DNA of 64,000 bases. Origin: Ectocarpus siliculosus (lineage: Eukaryota; Sar; Phaeophyceae; Ectocarpales; Ectocarpaceae). The translations under genes were made by a program, and so were the position numbers. Below, piece after piece: positions 47,299 through 59,072 of this stretch. Numbering within the stretch: the stretch's first letter is position 1; each line of letters opens with the position of its first letter. The notes beneath the pieces are model-generated. The model had not been told where the DNA came from, did no database searches, and saw nothing but the letters and a program-made list of their open reading frames with translations. Location: the NCBI GenBank assembly GCA_000310025.1, contig FN649745.1:1532828-1596827 (forward strand), given 5' to 3'.

Positions 47299-48834
47299 GC
47301 CCCCCTACTTGATACGATGTACGATCTTGCAACCAATGCAAAAACGCAATCAGCAAACATAGAAAAACACCCCTTGAGAAAAGTTATTCAACAAAACTGG
47401 CTACGCATCCAACACAAAGCGTCTCCATCAGTTTATTCACGAATCCAAAGCGTTCGTCTCTGGAAATAATCTCAAACCGTTGACACAAAAGAATCATCCT
47501 CAGAAAAGTATCCAACAATTATTTGTGCTACATCAGAAAGGCGTCGGAACGAAAACGGATATTTCTGGAAAAAACAACTTCCAAAAGAGTTGGCACCAAA
47601 TCCTCAAACAAAACAAAAAAAACTCAACTTCTTGACCAATCAAAACGAGAATTCGGAAAGCACAATGGCCCCAACCATTAATCGTCAAAACATGTCAAAC
47701 CCATTCCTCCAATACCAAATCCTAAACAGCGCGCACCCGCTAATCGGTACCGTCGCTGTTGTCCAAGAAACGATAGAAAATATAAGCAAGCATCCACGCA
47801 AACAGCCCCCCTGCTGTCAGCTCCCAAAATTCACCCCGAGCTAATATCTCAATGTCAACAGTCCCCCCTGCTTTGCCGTTCACCTAAAACACAAATAGAC
47901 AAGGCCAGAAAACGAACCAATTCGATTGCTGCTCACGCCCTCTAGAATCATGGTCATACATGACATCCCCCCCCATGATTTTCGATGCAAGAGCAGCAAA
48001 ACATGCGATACAAACCAAAAACTAAAACATGAAAACACGTTACACTCATGGCATCAAACTCCGGAAAAAATCGTACCGTATGAAAACTGTATTTGCAACT
48101 GGAACTCCAAAAGCTACCCTGCTCCCTGAGCCACATGCCTTCACGCACGTCAAGCAACGCACTATCATCCCATTTCTTGCGCGCGGCCAAAAACACACCG
48201 CAGAGAGCGACCGCTTAACTCAGGACCTAACAAAAAAAAAAAAAAAGTATCGAAACACCCTAACTAAGCGCAAAACGCGACTGAACGTACTCCCGCCAAA
48301 GAATAGGGAAATAATATGAAGCATTCAGCTGCAAGGTAAAACGCGACTGAAAACATACGAAGAAGCAAGGAACAAAATAAATAAAAACCCACCTGCTGCT
48401 TCCTATTCCACAGGTTGTGGCAATGCTTATCTTGTCGCAGCGAACATTTATTATCATGAAACCAAGTACAGAAAAAAAAATTATTACGCACACACCGTGG
48501 CACACGTGTTTTCTGCATCAAAGTGAACGGTGCGCTTGCAAGGGAAAAACAGAAAAAAATAAAATAATAATAATACGAAGCCAAATGGCGAAGCTAAAAC
48601 GTCCATGGCTGCTCGCAAAACCGAACAAAGTCGTAAACGTTTCACATGATTTCCCACTTGGCTGTAGCAAGGTGAGGTCGTCGCTGTCACCGTGTCCTCC
48701 CCGTTCCCGGTCGACTCGAGGGCGCCACCGCTGCTGCCGCCGCTGCCATCGCCGCCGTTGCCGTTCCCCCGCCGCCACGACCGCCATGAGTTCCAGCGCC
48801 AACACGGCTGCCGGTAACGTCGCTGCTGCCGCCT
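47299..48834 (-). other. Non-coding 3' region of the gag-only element
   Basis: AT-rich, with further CAGCCCCCCTGCTG-like tracts near 47,803 and 47,861 and ATCCCCCCCCATGATTTTCG near 47,967, both shared with the first Copia element. No coding part was recognised. Confidence 0.55.
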
Positions 48835-50991
48835 CTACCACCGCCGCCGTTGTCGCCGCTGCCGCCGACGGGGCTCTGGCCAAAACCGCCGCTGCCGTCT
48901 TCTGCTGCCGTCGGAGCTCTGGCCGAAGCCACCACTCTCGTCGCTGCTCCTGCTGCCGCCGGTGTCGCCGCCGGAGCTCTGGCCGAAGCCACCACTCCCG
49001 TCGGGGCGGCCGCCGTTGCCGCCGTTGGAGCTGCCACTCCCGTTCCTGCCCCTATCGAAGGGGTACGCCACCCCTGGTACCGCCCCCCGTCTCCTCGCGC
49101 CACGCGAAGATGTCTTACCGGGGTCGAAGGGGTGCGTCGGGGCTCCACTCCAGGTTTCATCTAACCCCTCACCCCCGTTCCCATCACCGCCGCTTTCCTC
49201 GCTGCTGCTGCTGCTGCTCACTTCCTCCTCAGTCTTCCCGGGATCAAAAGGGTGCGTCGGGGCTCCACTCCAGGTTTCATGCAACCCCTCGTCGCCGCCC
49301 CTGCGGCCGTCTGGACACCCGACGCCAACGCGGCGACCGGGGACGCCGCTGCTGCTGTCGCCGCTGCCGTTACCCCCGTCACCGATGTCGACGCCGTCGC
49401 CGCTGCGGCCGTCTGGACACCCAACGCCAACGCGGCGACCGGGGACGCCGCTGCTGCTGTCGCCGCCGCCGCTCCCCCCGTCACCGATGTCGCTACCGCC
49501 GCCGCTGCGGCCGCTGCTGCTGCTGCTGCAGCTGCTGCTGCCGCCGCCGCTGCTCCGGTCATCCGTCTCTCCACCATACTTCTCCTCTCCATCCACACGC
49601 ACCTCCAGCGTATTATATCCTCCAGGGTCAAACGAGTACGACGCGCCCCTCTCGAAACCGCAGATGCCGTCGTCTCCGCCACTGCTGCAGGTCAGGGTGC
49701 CCGGGGCCATCGCGGCGACCGGGGACGACGCTGCTGCTGCCGCTGCTGCGTCCGTCGAGGTGCCCGGGGCCATCGCGGCGACCGGGGACGACACGAAGTT
49801 GGTGCTGCTAGTGCTGTGGGTAGACGCGACACTATCACCAACCCACCAGTCGGTACGCCCAGACGCCGACAGCAAAGTGGGGACAGGGGCCGGCGGATAC
49901 GCTACAGGGTGACGGTGTTGGTGAAGAGCATTGCGATCGGGGGGGGGACCTACCGGCTCTACGGTGCCGTACGAACCGGCATGACCATCCCCCCCTACCC
50001 CATCAACGAATTCACCCTCATCGCCACTGACCTGTGTATCCACGCCGGAAGCATCCCCCCACGCGCGGCCCTCCTGCTGTTGCAGCTGCTGCTGCGGCTC
50101 CTGCTGCCCATCACCCACAGAAAACTGGACCTCACTACCGGCTCCACCCACCGAGCCAAGCTGCTTTTCTGGCTGCTGCTGCTGGGGCACACCACCATAG
50201 CCGCTGCCGCCGGGACCCTGCCATGGGTGCACACCTCCGCTGGAACCATCCTGATGTACCACGGCAAGGTGCTGCTGCGGAAGAGGCGCCGACACGGGCC
50301 AATGGTGCGCTATCGACCCGTCTACACAACTTGCCGAATACCCCGGCTCCGCGCTGTTGAGATGGGAGTGCTGGGGGAAGGGATGCTGCGAGAAAGGCTG
50401 GTAAGGTGGAGGCATTACGGCGTTGAGGTGGGGTGCCTGAGACGTGTTGGCCGCCGCGTGTTGGCGCGGCGGCTGCTGCAGATTGTTGGATGTGTTAAAT
50501 TTGCAGTTGCGCGCCGTGTGGCCGGGTTCACCGCAAATAGAACACCTACCGTAAAATCGCGGAGGAGCCTGGCAGATGATGGCCGTCTGCCCGACATGAC
50601 CGCAGCGACCACACATGGGCACGGCGCACATCGGTGATCCCGGGGGAATGGGGGACGCCTCCTGCGGCCACGCTGCGTTCCGCCCGGGGTCCCTGGGACC
50701 ACCCGGAACGAATCCCATCGCCATTGCGGGAGTGAACTCCTGGGGCTTCTGCTGCTGCTGGGGCTGCTGCTGCTGAAACGACTGCTGCGGAAAATGCTGA
50801 GGGAATCTCCGTTGATACTGCTGCTGCGGCGCCTGCTGATGAAACGACTGTTGCGGCTGCTGCAGCTGCGGGCGATATCCCCCGTTGTACTCTCCCTGAG
50901 TTCCCCCTCCCCACCCCGGCTGCTGTTGTCCATCTCTACCCTGTTGTCTGCCTTGGGAAAACCCACCGGTCCTCCGCTGCGGACCACCACC

Positions 50992-51025
<34 letters not shown>

Positions 51026-51945
51026 CCGTTGGGCCGTGAATTTCCGCCGAAACGGAGAGCGTGCGGATCGCTAGCCGGCGCGGCCGTCCGCTGCGCACGA
51101 TCACCGAGATTTTTTTCAACGTGGTGGCAACGCACAAGAATCTCTAAGCTTCTGCGTGTGAGCGTGTGATCATGCATGAGCACGATCTTGACCTGTTCGT
51201 AGTCTGCCGAGAGGCTTCTACGTAAAGTCGCAAGGACCTCACTTTCCGGGATTTCATAGCCGTTGACAGCGCGAAGCGTATTCAGCACTTTGTTAAACCT
51301 CAGAAAGTAGTCTTGCGGGTCCTCTCCGAGCTGCATCTTCATGTTAGCGAGAGACAACTTCAGGGCCTCCTTCTCAGAGCTACTCATCGGAAGACAAAAC
51401 TCCTGGGCAGCCTCCCATGCCCCCGACACATTCCCTACAGCAAGAATCGTCGATTGGAATTTTGCCCCCTTCGTGGCTCGCGTCAAGTAATCGAAAGCAC
51501 GCTCGTGATCACGCACACGCTTCTCACTGTGGAATCTTATGTTCTCGCTCCTGGAGGTGTGGATGAGCCAGATGCGTTGATCAGGACTCGCCGGCGGAGT
51601 GAGTGTGTGCCCAAGATCTTCGCCGGCGAGGAAGACCTCGAATATCGTTTTGAAGAGCGGGAAATTGCCGTCGTACACTGGTGGCTTGCGGTCCCTGTAC
51701 TGCTGTTGCACTGGACCATCTCGAAAAGAAGTAGCCGCTCCCCCGGCTCCAAAAGTGTCCGCCACCCCGGCTGCTCCACCCCTATAATACCCCGACGCGT
51801 ACCCAGCGCCATCCACCCTATCTCTAGCAGCGTCCACCGCTGAACTGCGCTCCCTTTCCTCCTCAAGTTTCCTCCGTAACTCCGCACTCTCGGCTTCCGC
51901 TTTCTTCGTTCTTTCTTCCAACAACTCTCTCTCTCTTTCCGTCAT
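48835..51945 (-). CDS. Gag-like protein of the gag-only element, about 1,036 residues
   Basis: A long open frame that starts just inside the 5' LTR. The first 40 or so residues are a charged coiled coil. A UBN2/Copia Gag-type domain follows (residues about 90-280, with QEFCLPMSSSEKEALKLSLA and QDYFLRFNKVLNTLRAVNGY). Then come Gln/Gly-rich spacers and a CCHC zinc knuckle (CSICGEPGHTARNC), the nucleic-acid-binding part of Gag. The C-terminal half is Ser/Gly/Asp-rich with internal duplications (ETWSGAPTHPFDPGK twice, GVPGRRVGVGCPDGR twice). It is much longer than usual Copia Gag. Its base composition (GC-rich CTG/CCG repeats) differs from the AT-rich 3' region. A structural, virus-like particle role is inferred from the family. 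Confidence 0.75.
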
Positions 51946-51988
51946 CGCTGTACCAACACCTGGCCTAGCTAGGCTCCACTCGATATCG

Positions 51989-52285
51989 TGTTAGTGCACT
52001 GCCGCCCTCAGCGGTCTGTGGTGTCGAGACTGGGGACTATGTTATCCCAGGAACAGCTGATAAAAAGGACCATGTATTGTATATATTCGACACGCAAGCC
52101 CCTCAGGCAAGCTGGTATTCGACACGCAAGCCCCTCAGGCAAGTGCCGGGAGCACACCGCTGTGTGCTCCCGGGGGCCCCGCACTTGGAAAACAACCGCA
52201 TACATACCCTCACACCCATACTTCCCATACGCGTATCCCCCACAGAGGATGCACAGATCGGACTCATATCCAAGTACCACAAACA
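51989..52285 (-). repeat. 5' LTR of the gag-only element
   Basis: 297 bp. Same as the 3' LTR apart from a few substitutions and a tandem duplication of ATTCGACACGCAAGCCCCTC and its next bases. Confidence 0.85.
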
Positions 52286-53372
52286 CAGGGGCCTATTGCT
52301 CGGCGGTGTTTATGCACGCACCCTGGTGCCCCGGTGCCATCTCCCCGCCTTTTGTGCCAGGGAGGCGCTAGGCATATATATGGTCAGTGTATGTATCATG
52401 TTATATATACAAGGGCTCCGGACTTCGGGCGCAGAGGCGCCCTCGTCCTCAGTAGTAGGCTTAAAGGGAAGGTGTGAAGGCTGTGCACAGCATACCAAGG
52501 GCATGAAGCCGCAGGGTAACCGAATGAAAGGTGTGAAGATGTTCGCGTTGTATTCGAGAAATGTGTCGTTCCCGGTGTACTGTAACATGAAGCCAAAAAA
52601 GTCGCGTGTACGTGAATTTTTGTCTAGCTTCGCCCGGTGCGGACGAAAAGGAGATGTAAGCGACGGTCGCCTCCCTATTCTTGCGCTGGTAAGAAAGTAG
52701 TCGCACTCTCAGGCAACGTTTTCTGGTGGCTTTGCGGTGGCCAATACCCTCCCCAAAGGGGCCAAAGAAAGAACGAACACTGCAATTGTCGACGGTATTG
52801 CCGGTATGTTGCCGCCTAGCTCTCATATTCTAACTTCTTCAGTGTCGATCCGCTCTAATGTCGCGCCCTTCTCTAATGGCCCCCTCTAATGACGCCGATA
52901 TGCGGTATCCCTCACATTGTGAAAGGAGTCGAACACCTACAACATTCAGACAAAGTGGACGCTAGTTGACGGTGAAAGAATTGACGCCTCCCGCCTCGGG
53001 TCATCGTTGCCCCTTACTGCCCTGGTGGTTATTGCCGATTACCACTGCGGAAGGTATGGTTTCGTCTGCAGCCTTGTGCGCAGGTCTCGAGCTTCTTAAT
53101 GTTGAAGCGCGAAGGTGATGGTCGTGATGATGTCGGTGATGGTGCAGGCGGTAGGGTGCCTGCGCTGGCGGCAGAATGCAATTATTGGGGAGATGGATGT
53201 AAGAGCGTGTAGTACGTGTCATAATGCCTAGATGATACCGTATAACGTAAATTTAAAGCAGAAGAAAGAGGTTGTTGGGGAGGAGGAAATGTGGAGGCAT
53301 TAAAGTGGATGTTTATCTGATCATCAAAAATTCGTTTAGCTGCGATGATTTCTTCGACACAGAATAGTTCTC
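52286..53372. other. Spacer without recognised gene
   Basis: A 207-codon frame (52,077-52,700) starts inside the LTR and shows no family motif. Nothing else is supported. Confidence 0.4.
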
Positions 53373-54012
53373 CTAATGTTGTTGGAGGTCAAATATGCGG
53401 TGGTAAGCACGTCCATGCACGGTGAGCATTGAAGGGGCTGGCGGTTCAGTCCATGTCTTTTTTTGAATACCGCCTGCGCCTAATGCAGTAAATCCGAAAA
53501 GCCCGTTGTACCTTCTTTGAGCAGAAATTAATTTAGTAGTTTCAAACAGCGCTATAAGATGGTGGGGGATAGATTTGAGAGGATGGATACACGACTTGCC
53601 TTTGTTGCAACAATTTAATCCCTTTTCTCTTCTTTCCAAAGTTGAGCATTGCAGTGAGAACATGTGATAATTTGTGGATCATCCAAATCCGTGTGTTTTA
53701 GCTCGAAAGGTGCCGAGGGGAAGTCGAATGATTGCGAGTCAATGTCTTGCGCTCCAAGGCGGATTTGGTTATTAGCATCACCGCGAAGGCTGTCTAGACT
53801 GGGTGCCGGTAACCTTGGTGCTCGATTCCTCATTTGGCTAAAATGTTGACGTATCATATCGAGTTCAGGGTCTGAGTCGTGTGGTGTGTTATTGTTTGCA
53901 TTACGACGTCGACGTTCCGTTAGTATTTCAGCACGTCTTCGTCTGCGAGATCTTGCTAGTTCTGCGTGTTGCGCGTTATCCGGACAGGTTTGTGGTGTTC
54001 GAGTTTCAGGCG
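53373..54012 (-). pseudogene. Helitron Rep/helicase N-terminal remnant
   Basis: On the minus strand an Arg-rich leader (ARSRRRRAEILTERRRRN) leads to ITCSHCNAQLWKEEKR. The reading then switches frame near 53,640-53,660 to CCNKGK and YNGLFGFTALGAGG ... MLTVHGRAYHRI. This is the pattern CxxCxAxxWxxE / CCxxGK / YNxxxxFTxxGA / xxxHGxxYHRI at the start of Helitron helicase-like proteins. A stop follows directly (about 53,373). The Rep nuclease and helicase domains and Helitron ends were not found. A dead, truncated copy. Confidence 0.6.
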
Positions 54013-54363
54013 TCGTTCGTTCGTGGTTGGGTGAGCGATCTTCGTTGGGTATTTAGACGAGCTGAAGGTGGTCGTCGAGTTGGAATTGTTTGTACGTTCC
54101 TTGAGGGAGTGTTACTCTGGCTGGGTGTAGAATTTTGGTGTGGATTGTGACGTGCAGTATGTGATCGTGTTTGGCGATATTTGAGATGCGGCTGCTGAAC
54201 GAGTTACCCGATGAATTGGCGTCGGCCGACATCGATGATTATCAGACATGGGGTGATATCTTTACTCAACTGACAGTTGGCGAAAGCCAGTTGAAGGTGA
54301 CAACAATGTGCCTTGAATAACTTGAGACGTTTACTTTTTTCTGAAATGGAAACACGCGTCTTA

Positions 54364-55690
54364 CTTTAGAGGGCGGCGAGGGCGGCCGGGACGGTGGCAG
54401 AGGGCTGGTAAGACTCCTTGTCGTGGGTATAGTTCCCAGGTCGCGGTGCTCGTCGGTCTTGTTGAGGATCTCGTTGATGGTCTGGTCCCACAGGCGGCGG
54501 GCGCACTGGTAGTGCAGCGGCGGGAAGTCTCAATCCTTGATGATCAGGTCGTCCTCGACGATCTCGCCCGTGCACCCGTCGGCCAGGTCTTCCTCGTTAG
54601 TCGCTGCGTCGGAACACTCGCAGTGCACCTTTGCGGTGGATATCGGATGGGTGACAGGGGAAAATATGAGGAGTAAATTTCACATAGTTTTACTACATAA
54701 AGAAATGATATTTTATTTTATGACATCGACGGTTGAACTCGGTGTACTGAAAGGGGAAAATGTAAGGAATAAATGTCACATGGTTTTCCCACACTAAAAA
54801 ATGTTAATTTTGTCATGACGTCGACCGGTGAACACGATGTACTTTTTGTGACATATGGGAAACTAATTTACAGCAACAGTCGGATGCATCCGCGCACCCA
54901 TATCTAGGTAATTACGCACACACACGACTGTTCACTACACAATCAAGTTCCGATGTAAACGGGTGTACACATGATTTACCCCGATAAGGCTGGCGGGGGC
55001 GACGGTGACGTGCTTGAACTTCTTGCCGTCCGAAGACTTGGCACCAGCGCAAAGACGCCACACCGCGTGGATATTATTCCACTCTGACAACAACAGCAAG
55101 CAAAAAGGGCATTGTTGTGGAGAGATTTAGCGGTTGCGGCTACGATGCAGTTTCATGTCAGGGCTTCATGCAACACCTGAACAACATTCGGGCACATATC
55201 AGGCGGATATTTACTTGATATAATTAAAGAAAAAAATTGCTTTTACCTTTGTAGCCGCGGCTGTTGACCTGGTCGGTTGGGATCCCGAGCCTCCCACCGG
55301 GGCGAGGCAGAGCTGGCACGGCTTGGGGTACGTTGTCGACCGGGTGAGGATAGTGCAGGATACGCTACAACTGTGTCCTCGTCACGGTTGTTGTTACGGT
55401 CGCAAGGGGCAAACTTGCCTTTACCGTCGCGCTTGTTAATGAGCTAAAGGTGACCGCCGTCGTCGCAGTCGGGCCCGGGGCAAGGCCAGCCAGTTGGTGT
55501 CGGCCTTTTGTACAGGGCGGCGGGACTCTCCACTACGACTCTCTGACTGGGTGGACTTACGCTTTGCTGGGGAGCTACGGGAGAGGGCGTTCATGTTGTG
55601 TTGCAGCTGAAGGTCGATGCGGGGATGAGAGGGGAGGATGTCGAAAATGAAAGTGACCGGGTGCGGCCGGTGGGGCTGGAGCACGTTTTC
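54364..55690 (-). pseudogene. Decayed three-exon gene of unknown function
   Basis: Three coding-like blocks lie in order on the minus strand. Block 1 (about 55,590-55,250) reads MNALSRSSPAKRKSTQSESR, then after frame changes CPGPDCDDGGHL, a stop and LINKRDGKGKFAPCDRN, and ends at a GTAAAA donor. Block 2 (about 55,085-54,981) reads WNNIHAVWRLCAGAKSSDGK ... VTVAPASLIG and ends at GTAAAT. Block 3 (about 54,630-54,366) reads VHCECSDAATNEEDLADGCT ... DDLIIKD, a stop, then FPPLHYQCARRLWDQTINEI ... DEHRDL, and ends in a second frame with NYTHDKESYQPSATVPAALA and a stop. At least two internal stops and two or more frame changes mark it as a pseudogene, unless sequencing errors are involved. The paired cysteines suggest zinc binding. 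I do not recognise the family. Confidence 0.35.
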
Positions 55691-55699
55691 ACGCTTTAC

Positions 55700-56510
55700 A
55701 GACTAAATTCTGACTAACTTGGAGAGGAAATTCGGAACATTCAACGAAATGTGCACTCTTTCATTCACTCTGTACAGACAAACTCTGACAAACTTCCAGC
55801 AAATATTCTAACTTTTGACTAACTTCCAGCAATTATTCCATGAAACGGTGTGTGTGGTATCACGAAAAGTTCATCTCTCTTGTTTAACTGTACATATATA
55901 TACGATATAGCGCAGTCAACAGCAGCAGCACCTTCAATTCAACAACAGCAGTGTTCACAGTATTTCAGAAGTGATATGCCCCCAACCTTGCAGCACTTGC
56001 AGCCATTGATGTTGCCGTGAGATTTACGTGCATGTTCAAGCTTAAAACAAAGCAATCGGAGTCTAAAGTTGTGGCATACCACAACAACAACAATCAATCT
56101 ACATTTATTTGTCCAATCTTCCTTACTACAGCTGTAGAATATGTGCATCTTGGAGGTGTGTGGCATACACGTAGTACGTAACCACCCGCGCGGTGACTGT
56201 ACGCGATGCACATACTCCAGTTCGCGTTGCTTACGCTAGAGAAGCGACAGGATGCTACTGTACCTACAACGCATACCACATAATAATAGATAGTACGGAC
56301 AGTCTGTCGATATCTATCTACAGATAGATGAGACCATGCGGCAAAAAAAAGTGTGTGCTAGGTACTGCATGTATGCTTGTACTTCAAGTATGTATGTGTC
56401 ATGATTTATGAGTTGACGTTCTCCGAAATCTCGTCCAATGAGCTTCGTGATTCTTTAGAGATCACAGTCCCTTGAAGTCCCTTGCGTAGACGCGCCCGGA
56501 TGCACGATAT
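55700..56510. other. Spacer without recognised gene
   Basis: Near 55,700-55,840 a short phrase (CTGACTAACTT..., GACTAACTTCCAGCAA) repeats two or three times. Otherwise nothing was seen. Confidence 0.4.
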
Positions 56511-56514
56511 TTAC

Positions 56515-56850
56515 CCGTACTTCACGGTGCTGTAACTCGGCTCGCCCTTGGAGTCTAGAGCTCGCGACAGGGGCGCTGTGATCGTGAGAGTGGCACGCCC
56601 ACGTCGGCGAAGACGGCCGAAAAAATTGTTTGAACCCCATTTAAAAACAATTAAAACCGAGTTTACCGCACCGCAACGTCTAGCTCAATGACTGAAACAA
56701 CAGTGGTTGCGTGCATTCACCGTGCTGTAACAACTCTGCTCGCCTTTGGAGTTTCGAGCTCGCGACAGGGGCGATGCGATCCAGAGACTGGCCCGGCTGC
56801 ATGCAGCGGGCAACAGCCGGCGAAAAGATGCACCGAAAAAAAACGTCTTG
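56515..56850 (+). repeat. Diverged direct repeat pair, about 110 bp
   Basis: 56,520-56,625 and 56,715-56,840 share CACGGTGCTGTAAC (CACCGTGCTGTAAC), CTCGCC.TTGGAGT and GAGCTCGCGACAGGGGCG in the same order, each ending in an A-run. Confidence 0.55.
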
Positions 56851-56999
56851 CTTTTAGAGTGCAACAATGGTTGAACTCTTGCGTCTCAGGCCTCCGACAT
56901 AATTAATTGTAGTTAAGTCTATACTCACAGGATGGTCGTCGTGACGTGATACATTTCTTGCTATTAGTATGGAAAAAAAAAAAAGATGGCTCGATTTTT

Positions 57000-57700
57000 G
57001 TATTTCTACAGCAGTATGGACCAGACGCCGACTGTACACGGAAGTCGTACAAGTGTCTGTTAAGGAGGACCAAATTCGCATGCCGACTTAGTTGTGTTGT
57101 CACAGCATCTTCCACGCACTTCTGCCAGTGCTGGTTTGTTTGTTGATTGGAGTCTTGTAGGTCGAGATACAGCAGTGGGATACTCGGGTTGTGGAGGCAA
57201 AAAAAGTGAACCAGAGCAAAAAAATTCATGCATAAATTTAGCTCGATTATTACTGCTGCTGCTGTGTTTTTACAACAGCAGTATGGACTAGACGCCGAAC
57301 GACGTCCGCGTACTACCGCAACGACCTAACTGGATGGGATACATCCTGCCACGGCGAACCATAGTACAGTGCGATGCAAACAACATCCGTTCGTGTGTCG
57401 CGCGGCTGCCATATGTATGTATGTGTCGACGACCGGTACACACACGTAGAGCTCTCGCCATGTTATCGTTACCGCGAAGGAGGACCCCTCGCAGATCTTC
57501 CGCATGGTGCTATTATACAACGACAGCAGTACTACTGCTGTACATAGATGTCGTAGGAGAGTGGAGTTGTGCTGTCACGGCATCTTCCACGCACTCTCCT
57601 ACCGGTGCTTGCGTCGATTGGAGCCTTGTAGGCCGAAATACCAGAATGGGTTGGGTTCCCGGGTTGGTTGTGGAAGCAAACAAACCTGCCTGCAACAACA
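57000..57700 (+). repeat. Diverged direct repeat pair, about 230-400 bp
   Basis: 57,008-57,235 and 57,269-57,690 share ACAGCAGTATGGAC.AGACGCCGA, GGAGGACC..TTCGCA-like sequence, GCATCTTCCACGCACT and TTGGAG.CTTGTAGG in the same order. Confidence 0.5.
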
Positions 57701-57876
57701 GAGAAGGCGGTGTTCTATTTACTACAGTATCCCGCTCAACTTTTATTTTTTTTGCGACATGTGGTTGCATACATATTTCTTTGCCACTGCCGAAAAAGAC
57801 CGCTGGATCTGCAGTCCACCTTTCGCATTTATCATTTTACACCGAACGACGCAGGACGGGTTGACCTTCATCATTC

Positions 57877-57905
57877 ATTGTTGTTGTTGTTGTTGTTGTT
57901 GTTGT
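57877..57905 (+). repeat. (TTG)n microsatellite
   Basis: About nine uninterrupted TTG/TGT units. Confidence 0.85.
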
Positions 57906-58417
57906 CTCTACATGAAAAACCGTTCCGATCTCTCTCTACCCAGTAACTTCATATGTCCGTACTTGTGGATTATTACCTGTTGGAAATTGTGGGAATCCCT
58001 TCATTCCGAGAGAAGAGCCATAGGTCGGCATCCGGCCTTTTCTTTTTTTGTATTCACTTTTCTTCCTGTCTGTGAAGTTTTGACGTTGCGCTTGCCATCG
58101 TCGCTGAAGTGTCTGTGGCGTCAAACCTTCTCAGCCGGCCTTTAAACTTCTAGTTGATAAGTCTCCGTGGTAACTTCTCCGCGCATGAGTCATATGCAGT
58201 TATGACCTGCGCTTTGACTTTCACGATAGGTATTTTACCTCCCCGTCTTGCATTGGTGAGTACCTGCGTTATACCTATTACGGAAGGATCGTTTCACGAC
58301 GCAAACAAACGTCGACGTCTCCGTTTTTTTTTGTTCCCTCCGCACTCCTTCCGTGCGGCGGTTTTCACACCGACTTCGAACCGGGCTTGTACATTTTCGT
58401 ACTTTTTCACGAAAAGT

Positions 58418-59072
58418 TTCATGGAAGTCCATGGACTTCCATGAACTTCCATGGACTTCCATGAAACCGTTTCATGGACTTCCATGGTCTTCCATGAAAC
58501 ATTTCATGGACTTCCATGGTCTTCCATGAAACATTTCATGGACGTCCATGAAATGTTTCATCAAAGACCATGGAAGTCCATGGAATTTCATGGACTTCCA
58601 TGAACTTCCATGGTCTTTCATGAAACATTCCATGGAAGTCCATGGAAGTCCATGGAATTCCATGAAAGTTTTCACGGCATTCCGTGAAAAGTTCCATGGA
58701 TGTCCATGACATTTTTGTCATGAAACTTTCCATGAAATAATTTCACTCCGTGTCATGAAACATTTCATGGAATAATTTCATGGACGTTCATGACATGTTT
58801 CATGAACGCCCATGAACGTTCATGAAAACAAATGTCATGATAGCCCATGAACGTCCATGGAATGTTTCATGGACGTCCATGGTCTTTCATGAAATATTTC
58901 ATGAACATCCATGAACGAACGTCCATGGAATGTTTCATGAACGTTCATGAAATATTTCATGAACATCCATGAACGAACGCCCATGAAACATTTCATGAAC
59001 ATCCATGAACGTTCATGAAAAGTTTCATGAAAGCCCATGGACATCCATGAAATGTTTCATGAACGCCCATGG
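58418..59072. repeat. CATGGA/TTCCATGAA near-palindromic array, block 1
   Basis: About 650 bp made almost wholly of roughly 10-base units such as CATGGACTTC, CATGGAAGTC, CATGAAACATTT and CATGAACGTC. CCATGG and TTCATGAA palindromes recur every 10-16 bases, so either strand can fold on itself at many points. Frames such as SWKSMDFHETF on the minus strand are by-products. Confidence 0.85.

Larger units (their letters stand above)
47032..52285 (-). mobile_element. Gag-only, non-autonomous Copia-like LTR retroelement
   Basis: A complete insertion. The 3' LTR (47,032-47,298) and 5' LTR (51,989-52,285) start TGTTTGTG and end AACA on the minus strand, and CAGGG flanks both ends as a 5-bp target duplication. 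A polypurine tract (AGTAGGGGGGC) precedes the 3' LTR. Just inside the 5' LTR a long gag frame begins, but no protease, integrase, reverse transcriptase or RNase H part is seen in the 4.7-kb interior. The LTRs differ by about four substitutions, small indels and one 30-bp tandem duplication, so the insertion is fairly young. The 3' non-coding region is related to that of the element at 37,387-40,908, which may belong to its partner family. Confidence 0.8.

Noticed and set aside
37387-52285. One large retroelement spanning the gag at 51.9 kb and pol at 40 kb
   Set aside because: Each part has its own LTR pair with different LTR sequences, and the gag element has its own target duplication; two separate insertions fit better.
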